DNA from: Callaeas wilsoni
Lineage: Eukaryota > Chordata > Aves > Passeriformes > Callaeidae
Length of the DNA stretch: 64,000 bases
NCBI GenBank assembly: GCA_013398955.1
Contig: VWPU01002875.1
Span: 62,001 to 126,000, forward strand
Direction of reading: 5' to 3'
Shown here: piece after piece, positions 25,052 through 35,006 of the stretch
How positions within the stretch are numbered: the first letter of the stretch is position 1
Layout: every line of letters starts with the position of its first letter
Notes under the pieces: generated by a model
Databases searched by the model: none
What the model was told of the DNA's origin: nothing
What the model saw: the letters and a program-made list of their open reading frames with translations, nothing else
Position numbers and translations under genes: made by a program

Positions 25052-28000
25052 CTGGAAGAAAGGAAATCACAGCAGGAAAGAATTTGAGTTTGCTGCTTTA
25101 CTGGCAGCAGGCAAATAGGACTTGGAGTATCTGCAATCTGTCAGTTACTGCTGGATAATGGGGAACACATAGATCTGGCAGTGCATCCCCAGCAAGGGTT
25201 TCTCCCTCTGTGTACACCAACAAGAAGTAACTTCTAGAGTTCCAAAGCAAGGTCTGTGCTTCAAACCAGCTGCCCACAGCGTCCCACATCAGCCAACTGG
25301 GTTGTGCAGCTCCCCTTCTGCCCCATTCCCCTCTCACAAAGCTGGAAGGATGACAACATGTGGGTCCTTACCTGTGGGAAAAAATCCATGCAGATCGGGC
25401 ACCTAATAGTACCTGCTGGCCAAGCACTAGAGAGAACAGAATGAGAAAGAACATGTGGCTGTTTATGTCACCACATATCAAGGGTCACTGGCACATAAAA
25501 TGTCATGTAATCTCCGACTGCACTGAGCAGCCATGACACATTTCCTTTGGAGAACTCTGCATATCCTTAACTGTCTTCAGTTTGCTGTATGTAATAATGA
25601 GTGTGAGTCTCCCTGTTCCAAAGGAAACAGCATCTTGGTTTTCACTGGGAGAAGGATGCAGTCAGGCACCCTGCTCTAGGATCTGAAGTATCAGCAGCCT
25701 CTAGCACTGGGCAGTCTATGTATGGCAGCATTTATGTCCAAGAGTCATCAATAACAGCTTTGTAACTAAAGCATCGAGCTGTCCTCTGGAAAGTATTGCT
25801 TTCAGAATGGAACAAGGTCTGACACTACAGAGTAACGCTACAGATGGCTCTGGCAAGAAGGACCCTTTGCTCAGTGTTAAGTGCTGCTCTTTAGCCTCAC
25901 CTAAACAGAGCAGGAAGGCCCATGCTGTAACACAGAAGCTTGAGATCGAAGGAAAAAATTATGCCTTTTTTATCTGAAGTTCTCTCCTACATTGCCTTTC
26001 AGTAATCCAAAAGGCTCAAAGAACACCAGCTTTATTAAAACCTGCACAGAATTTGTCTGGCTGCTGCCAAGGCATCAATACCAATGAAAATATTACCTTA
26101 TCTAATGGCTCTAGTAGAGCCTGGCATGAAAAGAAAATGTAATGTATTGTGAGCTATGGCCTGTGACTAGTCACCCTTTCTTGCTATAACCCCAAACTTG
26201 TCTTTAAGGTTGTATGCATAGCGGTTCCTCTGCCTTGGGCTGCCTTCCTCTCCTAAAGTAAAAATGGTGTCATTTGATCATCATGCAGCACGGCATGTGT
26301 TCGTCATTGAAAGAGGAAAATAAGTAGAGTAAGAGAAGGTTTCAAAGATAAGCCAGGCCATAGCAATAAAACTTAGACCTGTCTGTATGAAAAACAAAAG
26401 GCAAAATTCAATGTTTGGTAGTCATGAGGCATACATACTCTGAACTTTGAGTTTCATCTTCTGATGAATCCCCTTCTTCAGATGCTGAATCAGTCACAGA
26501 CACATCATTATCTGTTGCTTCATCTTCATCATCATCACTCGGTACAGAGCTGTCCAACAGCAGCTGGCTTCTTTGTTGTTCACACCCTGCAATTTAATTT
26601 CAGTAAGTTAGATCTATTATTTACTCTCTTTCTCTCTGGAACTATCCTTTAAATGAGTTATTATAAATGATCTATAATGGTTCCTATTTGAAATGGACCC
26701 GATTTAGCTGGGTTAAAAGCAATCTTAAACAAACTAGTTTCCCTAAATATTGAGCCTGAACCCTTCCACACATTGTGACTATTCTGCTACAGACCAACAC
26801 AAAACATTTGGTCTATTCATCCTAAAAACAGCTAAAAATGTTACCTGAGAGATTCTCATTGTCTTATGTTCCACAGAATAATACTACCTGTGAACGAATC
26901 TGCCTTATAAAGGGAAGCTCCCTCACACAGTTCTTACTAACAGGGTCTGCTGTGGTCCTACGGTGTTAAGGTAACTTGAAAATTACAACATATATAGTTC
27001 AAAGGAGATAAATTTTTAATGGCCTGGTCTGTAACACCCAAAGGGTGAGAACTGCTGTTTGCTTTTTAATTCTCGGAATACACATGCAAAAATTATCTCA
27101 GCAACTCCCGTGTCCGTGTAACAATAATCAAGCACTAATCAATTAAAATCACAGAAAATGTCACCAAATTAAAGTTGCTTCCTACATAAGTATTGAGCAA
27201 CAACTTCTGTTGTGGGGATTTTCTACTGTGTTTGATAGAAGCTATCAGACACAGATGGGATCCATTCTCTAAAACACTGGCCAGAGGCTTTAGCACTGTT
27301 CTTTGCCTTTTGCTAAATGCAGTTTCAATCTCTGCTGCTTGAGATGATTGGAAAGGACACAAAAAAACTAATGATTATATTTATAGCAATTCCATTATCA
27401 ACTGTAAAATGTAAACTCACCTTCAATAAACTTGCATGAGTGCACATGGAAAAGGAGAAAAAAGAAAATACAATTAGACTTTAGTGTGCAGCCCTGGTGT
27501 TACATACCAACACCAGGTCAGCAAAGCAATTAAAACAGATCAGATGAAGAATGCTAGGCTATCGCCCTCTAATTTTGGTTAAGAACATTAAAAATAGTAG
27601 CCAAATAGCTGCTGCCCTGAAAACAAATAAGAGGTTGCTTCTGGTTCTCTTCTCACTGCTGGAGCAAGATAAAAACAGAGGCAGCTTAGGAACCACCTGA
27701 AAACCCTTCTCCCTCCTCCCATTTCAGTTTCCAAACTGGATTTAGGCTGGAGATGTTTCTTTCCCTCAATTTTCCCCAAATAGGAAAATTCATATTAGAT
27801 GAACTGAAGAAAAGAAAAAGAAGAAGAAAAAAAATGGAACAGGGATTGGGAGGAAAGAGTCCCAGTTTGCTGCTCTATGACAACCTAGGCAAATAGGACT
27901 CAAATATCTGCAATCTGTCAGTACCTGCTAGAATAATAAGGAACCCACAGATCTGCCAGGGCCGTGTTGGCAGGGGTTTCTCCCTCAGTGTATACCACCA

Positions 28001-31000
28001 AGAAGTGACTTGGAGGGACGAGCTACTTAAGAGTTTCAAAGCAAGGGCTGTGCTTCAAGTCAGCTGCCCACAGCATCTCACACTGGCCAGCTGAGCTGTG
28101 CAGCTCCCTCCCTGCCCCATTCCCCTCCCACAAAACAGAAATGATGACAATACATGGATCCTTACCTCTAAGTACTCATTCATCCAGTTTAGAGGATTAA
28201 GAGTACCTGATGACCATACACTAGGGAGAACACAACCAGAAAGAAGATGCAGCCATTAATTTCACCACACTTAAAGGGTTACTGATACATAAAATGTCAG
28301 AAATTAAAACATTCCCTACTCTGATTTAGCAACACCCCAGCCCAGCAACACAAACATTCCAAGAACTCTTATGTACTGCAAGCATTTCGGTGTATCTCAA
28401 GCCATTATGTAAGATACATTCATTAATGGTCTCATGAACAGAGAAGAAAGATTTCTGTTGGATTTTGATAGGATTTTTTTTTTAATTGGTTCTCTTCCAG
28501 ACAGACCACTATATTCTAGATCTGAAGTTTTTGCATAATATCAAGCAGAACCCAAACTTTGGCAAAAGACTGTTCCTACCCTATGTCAGAAATTAGACTT
28601 TAGAGATGCACTTTATCTCTCACATACCTACTGTTATTTCTTCCTTCCTCTTCATCATCACTTGCCAGTAGCAGGACTGAATTATCTGCTGCACTAGAAA
28701 CAAGAAGTTGCTGCTGGTTTTGCTCCCACTGCTAGAACAGGGTAGAAACAGAGGCAGTTTAGGAACCACCTACACACCCTCCACCCTGCTCGCCCAGTTC
28801 CATGACTGGTGGATTTGGTCTATAATGTTTCTTCCCCTCTTTCTCCTGCAGATGGGCAGATTCAGCTGTAATAGCCACAAACACTTGATGTTAGATTAAC
28901 AGCTGCTGAAGAAAGGAAACCACAACAGGGACAGGGTGTAAAGAATTCCAGTTTGCTTCTCTATGGGCAGCAGGCAAATAAGACCTGAAATATCCTCAAT
29001 CTGTCAGTTGCTGCTAAATAATGAGGAACTCACAGATCTGGCAGTGCCACCTTGATAAGTGTTTCTCCCTCGACACACACCACCAAGAAGTGACTTGGAG
29101 GGATGCGCAAATTGGAGTCTCAAAGCCAGGGCTGTGCTTCAAGCCAGCTTCCCATTAGCCAGATGAGTCCCATAGCTCCCCCTCTGCCCCATTCCCCTCC
29201 CACAGAAAATGAATGGATGGTGATATTTGGATTCTTACCCATAAGAAGCAATCCTTGTAAAACACACTTGTTAGGGGACCAAAGAGCCTTGTGGTAGAAT
29301 GAAAAGAACAAGAAAAATACACAGCCATTATTTTTGCCACACAACAAGGATTACTGATACACAAAATGTCAGAAATTAAGTATGTCCTATTCTGATCTAG
29401 CAACATCCCAGCCCAGCAACATCCCAGTCCAGCAACACGAGCATTCCAAGAACTTTTATGTACTGCAAACATTTCAACACATCCCAAGCCATCATGTAAG
29501 ATACAATCAATAATGTCTTCATGAACAGAAAAGAAAAGTTTCTGATGAATTTTACAGCTTTGTTTTGTATTTTACTTAGCTCTCTTCCATACAGGTCACT
29601 CTATTCCAGGTATGAAATTTTTGCACAAGATTAAACAGAACCTTGGCAAAAACCTGCTGCTATTCTGTCAGAAATCAGACTTTGGAGAGATACTTTATCT
29701 GTCACATACCCATCATTATCTCTCAGTTCATCATCATCACTGGCGAGTAGTGCGACTGAATCATCCACTGCTATGGAAAGAAGTGGAAGCTCCTGATTCT
29801 GCTCCCACTGCTGCAACAAGGTAGAAAGAGTAGCAGCTTTAAAAACATCTGAAAATCTCCTCCTTGCTCCCCTATTTCAGTTCCCTAATTGGGTTTAGGC
29901 TGCAGGTAAATCTTTCCCTCTTTCTCTTCAAAACAGGGAAATTCAGTTGTGTTAGCCATAAAAGCTTCATATTGGGTGAAGAGCTGATGAAGAAAGAAAA
30001 CCCGAACACAGACTGGGAGGAAAGAATTCCAGTTTGCTGTTCTATGACAACCTAGGCAAATAGGACTCAAATATCTGCAATCTGTCAGTACCTGCTAGAA
30101 TAATGAGGCTCTGCCAGAGCCATCTTGACAGGGATTTCTCCTTCAATATACACCAGCAGGAAGTGACTTGGAGGGACGAGCTACTTAGAGTTTCAAAGCA
30201 AGGGCTGTGCTTCAAGTCAGCTGCCCACAGCATCTCACACTGGCCAGCTGAGCTGTGCAGCTCCCTCCCTGCCCCATTCCCCTCCCACAAAACAGAAATG
30301 ATGACAATACATGGATCCTTACCTCTGAGAACCCATCCATCCAGTTTGGAGAATTAAGAGTACCTGATGACCATACACTAGGGAGAACACAACCAGAAAG
30401 AAGATGCAGCCATTAATTTCACCACACTTAAAGGGTTACTGATACATAAAATGTCAGAAATTAAAACATTCCCTACTCTGATTTAGCAACACCCCAGCCC
30501 AGCAACACAAACATTCCAAGAACTCTTATGTACTGCAAGCATTTCAGTGAATGTCAAGCCGTGAAATTAGATACATTCGTTAATGGCTTCATGAACAGAG
30601 ATGAAAGGTTTCTGCTGGATTTTGATAGGATTTTTTTTTTTACTTAGTTCTCTTCCAGACAGGATGTTATATTCTATGTCTGAAGTTTTTGCACAGAATT
30701 AAGCAGAACCCAAAAACTTGACAAAAAATCTCTTTCTACCCTATGTCAGAAATTAGACTTTAGAGATGCACTTTATCTCTCACATACCCATCACTATCTC
30801 TTGGTTCCACATCACCATCACTTTCCAGTACCACGGCTGAATTTTCTGCTGCTCTGGAAACAAGTGTGTGCTGCTGGTTCTGCTCCCACTGCTAGAACAG
30901 GTTAGAAACAGAGGTAACTTAGGAACCGCCTGAACACCTTCCACCCTGCTCCTCTGTTTCAGTTCCCTGATTGGATTTAGGCTGGAAGTGTTTCTTTCCC

Positions 31001-33195
31001 TCTTTCTGCCCTAAATGAGCAAATTCAGCTATGATAGCCATGAAGCCTTTGTATGAGATGAACAGCTGCTGAAGAAGAAAAACCAACCCCAAACCTACTC
31101 TTATTTTTACAGAATTGGAGCTGGGTCATGCAGGTTCTTCCGTAAAGTTCAAGGCCTTTTCCTATCCCTGCTGCATGTTGCTGCTTTGCATGACTGCAGC
31201 AGCATCCCAAAACTCAGAGAATAAACTACCCTGTGGGCTGGATCTTTTGAAAATACTTTTTGGAGTAATAAATAGAACTTGATTAATAAACTTTATGTAC
31301 TTCCTGGAGTTATAAACAGTTTGTACTCCAGCCAGCTACAGTTGTGCTTGGTACCTCAGTGACAGGAGAACCTCAAACCAATGTTGCAGCTAAACACTTC
31401 ATATTTGGGAAGTCAAAGGCTTCCTGTCCTCTCCTTTTCTTTAAATCACTGGCCTATATCTTGGGTATCTCTAGAACACCTTCAGCTTTAAATTGTCTCC
31501 TTCTGTTCCATTACCCATGACTGCTAAACATTCTCCCCAAGTTTTGGAGCAACAAGGTCTTTAAATTACTCTTCCACTCTCTGCAAGTGACACTCAGAGA
31601 TGCTAACGCATTCACAGGTGCATTTGGGGTTGACTGGGAGCTCTGTCTAAAGTAGGTCAGAGCTGTGTTTCAGCCCTGAACATCAGACTATTTGGATGCC
31701 AGAAGACAGACCTGGCAGCACAAGAGAAAACTAATTTGACTTTGAGATGGAGTATGTCATTCACTACTTACCACAACATTGCCAGAATCATTGCCAGTTA
31801 GACTGATGTCTTCAGACTCAGGAGAGTAAGTTGTGGCACCTATGAATTCCTCACCAGCTGAAAACCAGAACATTAGAATCAAGATCAGAAATTGCAGAGG
31901 AATGAAATGGGCAGCCCCAGCGAAATAGGCTGAGGTGGGGTTCATCTGTGCCCTGGGTCTCTTCTTTTCAGGAATATGTCCAGCATTTCACTCCAGCTTT
32001 GCTCTCAACAGTCCTGCAGGAGAGCATTACCATCCCTGTCCTCTGCAAGGAACAGTGTCTGAGCTCCTCACACAGTTCTGTTGGATCACAGCAGCTTTCA
32101 GGAGATACACACCAACATAAGATTCATCTAACATAGAGGAATGTTTATCACACAGGAAAAAAACCCAAACCAAAGCTGGAATCATAGCAGGTATCCTGAT
32201 TTTACAGTACCATACTGTACATGTTCTATTGAGGGAGGGCACAGCTAATGACAAATTTTCCTTATCTGCTTCCAGCTTGCAAGATCCCAAACTTAGTTTG
32301 CCACTCTGTGTAGTGGCAGCTGGGACAACTGCCAGCTGCTCAGAGTAAACATTCAGGTGTTTGAGCATCACTTGGACCTTTGCTACACAGTTCATCTCCC
32401 ACTAGTGCAAATGTACCGCAGCTCAGTAACAAACCCATGTGCTTGTCAGGAGCTTTGCTGTTTAGAGATGCCATACTAGGTGCTTCCTAAAATCCCAGGT
32501 TTCCCTTCCTCCCCACTAAAGGGCCTAGAGACTGGCAAATGCACACATTCAGCTGGACCCCAGCCCTCCAGAAGCAGTTTCTGTCCTTACCAAGCTCAAA
32601 AAAAAGTGTACCACTTTCTTTGAGGTCTGCTGGCTCTGGCTCTGAAGCTCCACCTGTGCTAGGAGCCAGCAGCCGTCTCCGTTTCTGAGCTTGACCAGAA
32701 TCATCTGCTTCTCCACAGTGCTTTCGCTGATTCTAAGAGGGAGCAAAGCATTAGCATTTTCTGTGGGAGTAAGGATAACATGACCCTCATTTTTGCAACA
32801 TTAATGAAAGCATGAGGGTACAGAAAACACTCATGCAAAGGCTGGAATATGCATCAAATGGTGCTATGGGTCAATCCTCCTGAGCGCATCACATCAAGGA
32901 ATCTCTTACCAGTTGTCTCACCAAGAAAAAGCCTATCCAAAAGGCTTGAAAATGAGGAGACTAGTTTACAATTTTATCAGGTCATTGTTCACGTTGTAAG
33001 CATTTCTGAACTATTACTACACCCAGAGAGATTCAAAACCTTCAGTCTCCCAAAACATGAAGTTACATGAGTCTTTATAGGCTTCTCTTCCCGTGCATTT
33101 TCTACAAACTCTTTAAATCCTTTCTGGAAATACCCCAGACAACGTGTTTTAGGAATCAGATTTGCATTAAGTAGCAAAGTACTCACTGTGCTCAT
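24902..33195 (-). CDS. RNF4-like SUMO-targeted E3 ubiquitin ligase (13 predicted coding exons, 355 aa)
   Basis: RNF4 binds poly-SUMO chains through SUMO-interaction motifs (SIMs) and ubiquitinates them with its C-terminal RING, mainly in the nucleus. Predicted coding exons: 33195-33187 (MST), 32732-32591, 31857-31772, 30891-30788, 30377-30323, 29810-29710, 29287-29239, 28731-28628, 28220-28166, 27430-27421 (10 nt), 26586-26439, 25426-25372, 25051-24902. Every junction has GT/AG and matching phase; the total is 1068 nt. The N-terminus (MST, then GQAQKRRRLLAPST) and AGEEF-NDSGNVV align with RNF4. The RING shows CPIC, CGH, C-SQ-C and CPTC, and the chain ends HPIYI exactly as in RNF4. It is a paralogue of RNF4, not RNF4 itself. 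Without the six cassette exons it would be 199 aa, close to RNF4. Whether all cassettes are spliced in is inference. Confidence 0.85.
25372..25426 (-). CDS. RNF4-like exon B4: first zinc-ligand pair of the RING
   Basis: A 55-nt exon, phase 2 in, phase 0 out, reading AWPAGTIRCPICMDFFPQ. It supplies Cys1-x2-Cys2 of the C3HC4 RING and corresponds to RNF4 PSGTVSCPICMDGYSE. It is the only B-type exon in the array that keeps the cysteines, and it has the same length as B1 and B3. Confidence 0.88.
26439..26586 (-). CDS. RNF4-like exon A4: acidic linker with SIM-like motif
   Basis: A 148-nt exon, phase 1 in, phase 2 out. It encodes CEQQRSQLLLDSSVPSDDDE, then DEATDNDVSVTDSASEEGD and SSEDETQSS. The LLLDSS followed by acidic residues is SIM-like. 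The DNDVSVTDS part aligns with RNF4 RDVYVTTHT, which shows that the repeated exons A1-A3 are shortened copies that stop at this point, where their GTATGT serves as donor. Confidence 0.82.
27421..27430 (-). CDS. RNF4-like 10-nt microexon (FIE + G)
   Basis: TTTATTGAAG is bounded by a pyrimidine-rich GCAAG acceptor and a GTGAGT donor. It is the only element I found that links phase 0 upstream to the phase-1 start of the next exon (GG|TGT). Joined, it reads VV-FIEG-CEQQ, parallel to RNF4 VV-IVDE-RRRP. The 10-nt size makes it less certain than the other exons. Confidence 0.6.
27590..27829 (-). repeat. Partial extra repeat with a broken A-type exon
   Basis: Minus-strand sequence AACCAGAAGCAACCTCTTAT and the following GCAGCAGCTATT match the first half of exons A1-A3 at the array boundary. 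The first codon after the CAG is TGA instead of TGG, and the acidic half is missing. It is a dead end of the repeat array and is not included in the model. Confidence 0.7.
27830..28909 (-). repeat. Tandem cassette unit 3: exons A3 and B3
   Basis: Exon A3 (28731-28628, 104 nt) encodes a run ending DNSVLLLASDDEEE, the strongest SIM-like motif in the gene: four hydrophobic residues followed by Ser and five acidic residues. Exon B3 (28220-28166, 55 nt) encodes SGTLNPLNWMNEYLE, again without zinc ligands. Intron sequence on both sides of B3 is almost identical to unit 1, yet the exon itself differs at six positions. Phases are conserved and the cassette is 159 nt. Confidence 0.75.
28910..29989 (-). 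repeat. Tandem cassette unit 2: exons A2 and B2
   Basis: The middle repeat, more diverged from units 1 and 3 than they are from each other. Exon A2 (29810-29710, 101 nt) encodes WEQNQELPLLSIAVDDSVAL and LASDDDELRDND, with a VALL core followed by acidic residues, a good SIM candidate. Exon B2 (29287-29239, 49 nt, two codons shorter) has a changed acceptor and encodes LFGPLTSVFYKDCFLW; no CPIC motif remains. Both exons keep the required phases (0 to 2, 2 to 0), 150 nt in all. Confidence 0.65.
29990..31080 (-). repeat. Tandem cassette unit 1 (transcription order): SIM-like exon A1 plus half-RING exon B1
   Basis: The first transcribed ~1.08-kb repeat. Exon A1 (30891-30788, phase 0 in, phase 2 out) encodes WEQNQQHTLVSRAAENSAVV followed by LESDGDVEPRDSD: a hydrophobic AVVL core followed by acidic residues. 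Exon B1 (30377-30323, phase 2 in, phase 0 out) encodes SGTLNSPNWMDGFSE, plainly the RNF4 segment SGTVSCPICMDGYSE with both zinc-binding cysteines replaced. The cassette totals 159 nt (53 codons), in frame. The donor of A1 is GG|GTATGTGAG and of B1 GAG|GTAAGG. Confidence 0.75.
31772..31857 (-). CDS. RNF4-like exon 3: former SIM region
   Basis: An 86-nt exon, phase 1 in and phase 0 out, encoding GEEFIGATTYSPESEDISL and TGNDSGNVV. It aligns with the RNF4 segment that contains SIM2-SIM4 (AGDEIVDLT through NDSVVIVDE). The hydrophobic cores there are largely lost here; only ISL and the terminal VV remain. SUMO binding therefore probably depends on the acidic exons further downstream. Confidence 0.8.
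32591..32732 (-). CDS. RNF4-like exon 2: basic N-terminal segment and first SIM-like motif
   Basis: A 142-nt exon entered in phase 0 after MST and left in phase 1. It encodes NQRKHCGEADDSGQAQKRRR, comparable to the RNF4 start TRKRRGGAINSRQAQKRTRE, then an acidic stretch and SGTLFFEL, at the place of the RNF4 SIM1 motif (IELV). The basic cluster KRRR is a candidate nuclear-localisation signal. The phase-1 end (CTTG) joins exactly to CT|GGTGAG of the next exon to read ELAGEE. Confidence 0.85.
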
Positions 33196-33216
33196 GGTGC
33201 TTCGTGACCTAAAACC

Positions 33217-33400
33217 ACTGGAAGAGTAAGCACCAGAGAAGGAATGTCAAAAAAGCTACAGCAATTGATCCCTTAGATTCCTTTAGGCAGCACGCTGCTA
33301 CGAAACTCTGATTTCTAGGAGTCAGAGAACGATGTTCTTCCAAACCTACCAGAAGAGAAGAGAGGAGATTACCTGTCTGTAATACCTGTTCTCTTAAATA
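33217..33400 (-). promoter_or_regulatory. 5' region of the RNF4-like gene (putative non-coding exon 1)
   Basis: The exon with the ATG begins after a CTTACTCTTCCAG acceptor (start 33217), so a non-coding exon must lie upstream. A CAGACAG|GTAATC donor ends near 33373, with a TATTTAA box at 33400-33394. That box is too close to the donor to serve as an ordinary TATA for this exon, so the true start may be further upstream. The ATG has a good context (AGCACCATGAG). Confidence 0.4.
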
Positions 33401-34479
33401 CCACCCCTCCTCCAGGATTCCCATCCTCCAGTCACCAGTTTCTGTACAAGTTCAGTACTGGAGCCTCAGACACCTGCAGCTGGGCCAGAAGCGTAGAACA
33501 GCCCCTCAGCATCACAAATCTTTTCAAAAATAATCTACACTTACGTGTGTAGTCAGTCAAGAGTTTTTCTCACAAATGTCAGCAAATCACCTTCTGTTCC
33601 CACCAGGGATGGAGAAGATGGACGCTACGCAGAGGAGATGGACACTTAGTGTATGCTTCCCAGCAGAGGATCCATCAACTGACTTAACGGACCCCAGGTC
33701 ACCAGAGTGCCCTGGGATGGAATCCTTGTGGTAACGGCGTGGCTGTGGCAACATTCCATTAACGGTAGCATAAGACCTCTTTGCACCTTCTCGATATCCC
33801 AGAATGCTTTGGCTTGCAAGGCACCTTAAACATCAGCTGGTTCCAATCTCCTGCCACAGGCAGGGACGCCATCCACCACACATCAGGGCACACAGGACCC
33901 TGGCCAGCCTGGCCTTCCAGGGACAGGACATCCACAGCTTCTCTTTTCTTCCATGTGTTTGAGTCTGTGGCTGAAAACTCTCATGAGACTGTTTTAACTT
34001 TAATCCCTAGTAAATAGAAATTAAAATTAAATCAAACGATTTTTGGTGTTGGGTTGGATTTTTTTCTAAATTGGTGAAAGTCTAACAATTTAGATTCGTA
34101 TTTAAAGTCTCTGAAGTCTTGAATTTTTCAGGTGTTCAACTATTCCTCTGCTGGGAATTTCACAAGAGGATGGGGAGGAAATTCGCTCTGCTCCTGGGAA
34201 CAGCACATTCCTCTTGAGGCCCTGCTCTGCTATGAAAGGCAACACAGCAAGAAAAGTGAAATTAAAATTCCATTTTTCTTCTAGCCAGTCTGCCGTTGGA
34301 CCTGCATTCAAAAGGTTTGGCTGGCTCTCCTGACAGCAGTAGCAAACCCGTCTCAGCCCTGCTCGATACAGGGATGCTGCTCAGCCGCTGGTCCCATGGG
34401 TGCTCTTCAGTGTGGAGAGGATGGTGGAAATTCATCCAGTGCTGTGGATTGAAAGGGTTAAAATCACTGTACTTGGCCA
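33401..34479. other. Intergenic, upstream of the RNF4-like gene
   Basis: No gene is supported. A decayed CR1 3' segment lies at about 33798-33920. Confidence 0.55.
33798..33920 (-). mobile_element. Decayed CR1 LINE 3' segment, minus orientation
   Basis: AGAATGCTTTGGCTTGCAAG, GGCACCTTAAACATCAGCTG and CTGCCACAGGCAGGGACGCC parallel the reverse complement of the CR1 tail seen better preserved at 55730-55857, with many substitutions. Confidence 0.65.
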
Positions 34480-35006
34480 TGCTTTGAGATCCTGGGGCTA
34501 GAATAAGATACATTGCAGTGTAGAAGCTAGCTGAATAACTTGGCAAGAGATAGGGAACAAAGCTTGCAGAAATGAAGGACAAAGCTCGCTAAAACCAGTG
34601 GAGAAACTGCTGCAACAGCTAGCAAGAGACTGCGCATGCCTAGAGAAGAAAGGTGAAAAGTGCGAAGTGAGGAAGAAGATGCAGCCTTCATCAAAATGAC
34701 CACCGAGCCTTCCTCAGCGTGACCACCAGGGAACACTGCGCCTGCACGCCGGGTATGCTAATGATAANAGCTAATGATAACAATAAGTTCTAAAAAATAG
34801 TTTGCATAACCACAGCTTTTCTAGGGAAAACAATGAATATGCATAAATTGCAACCATATATTGTAAATTTCTGTAAGCCTGGGGGTGTGTGTTAGGAGGA
34901 ATGATCCCCCACGCACCCAGCACACTGAATAAAGCAAATACCCACTTCTTGGACTTTGTCTCGGAAGTGTCTCTTGGCCCGATTTGGGGCGAATCAGGAT
35001 AGCATA
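34480..35006 (+). mobile_element. Solo LTR-like element of an endogenous retrovirus
   Basis: The 3' part resembles an avian LTR: a poly(A) signal AATAAA (34928-34933) followed by CCCACTTCTTGGACTTTGTC and a short R/U5-like stretch ending in ..GGATAGCA. No internal coding region or second LTR is present. The exact ends and target-site duplication are not clear by eye. One unresolved base (n) lies inside it at 34768. Confidence 0.55.

Noticed and set aside
34480..35006. A complete endogenous retrovirus
   Set aside because: Only one LTR-like block is present, with no internal genes or partner LTR.
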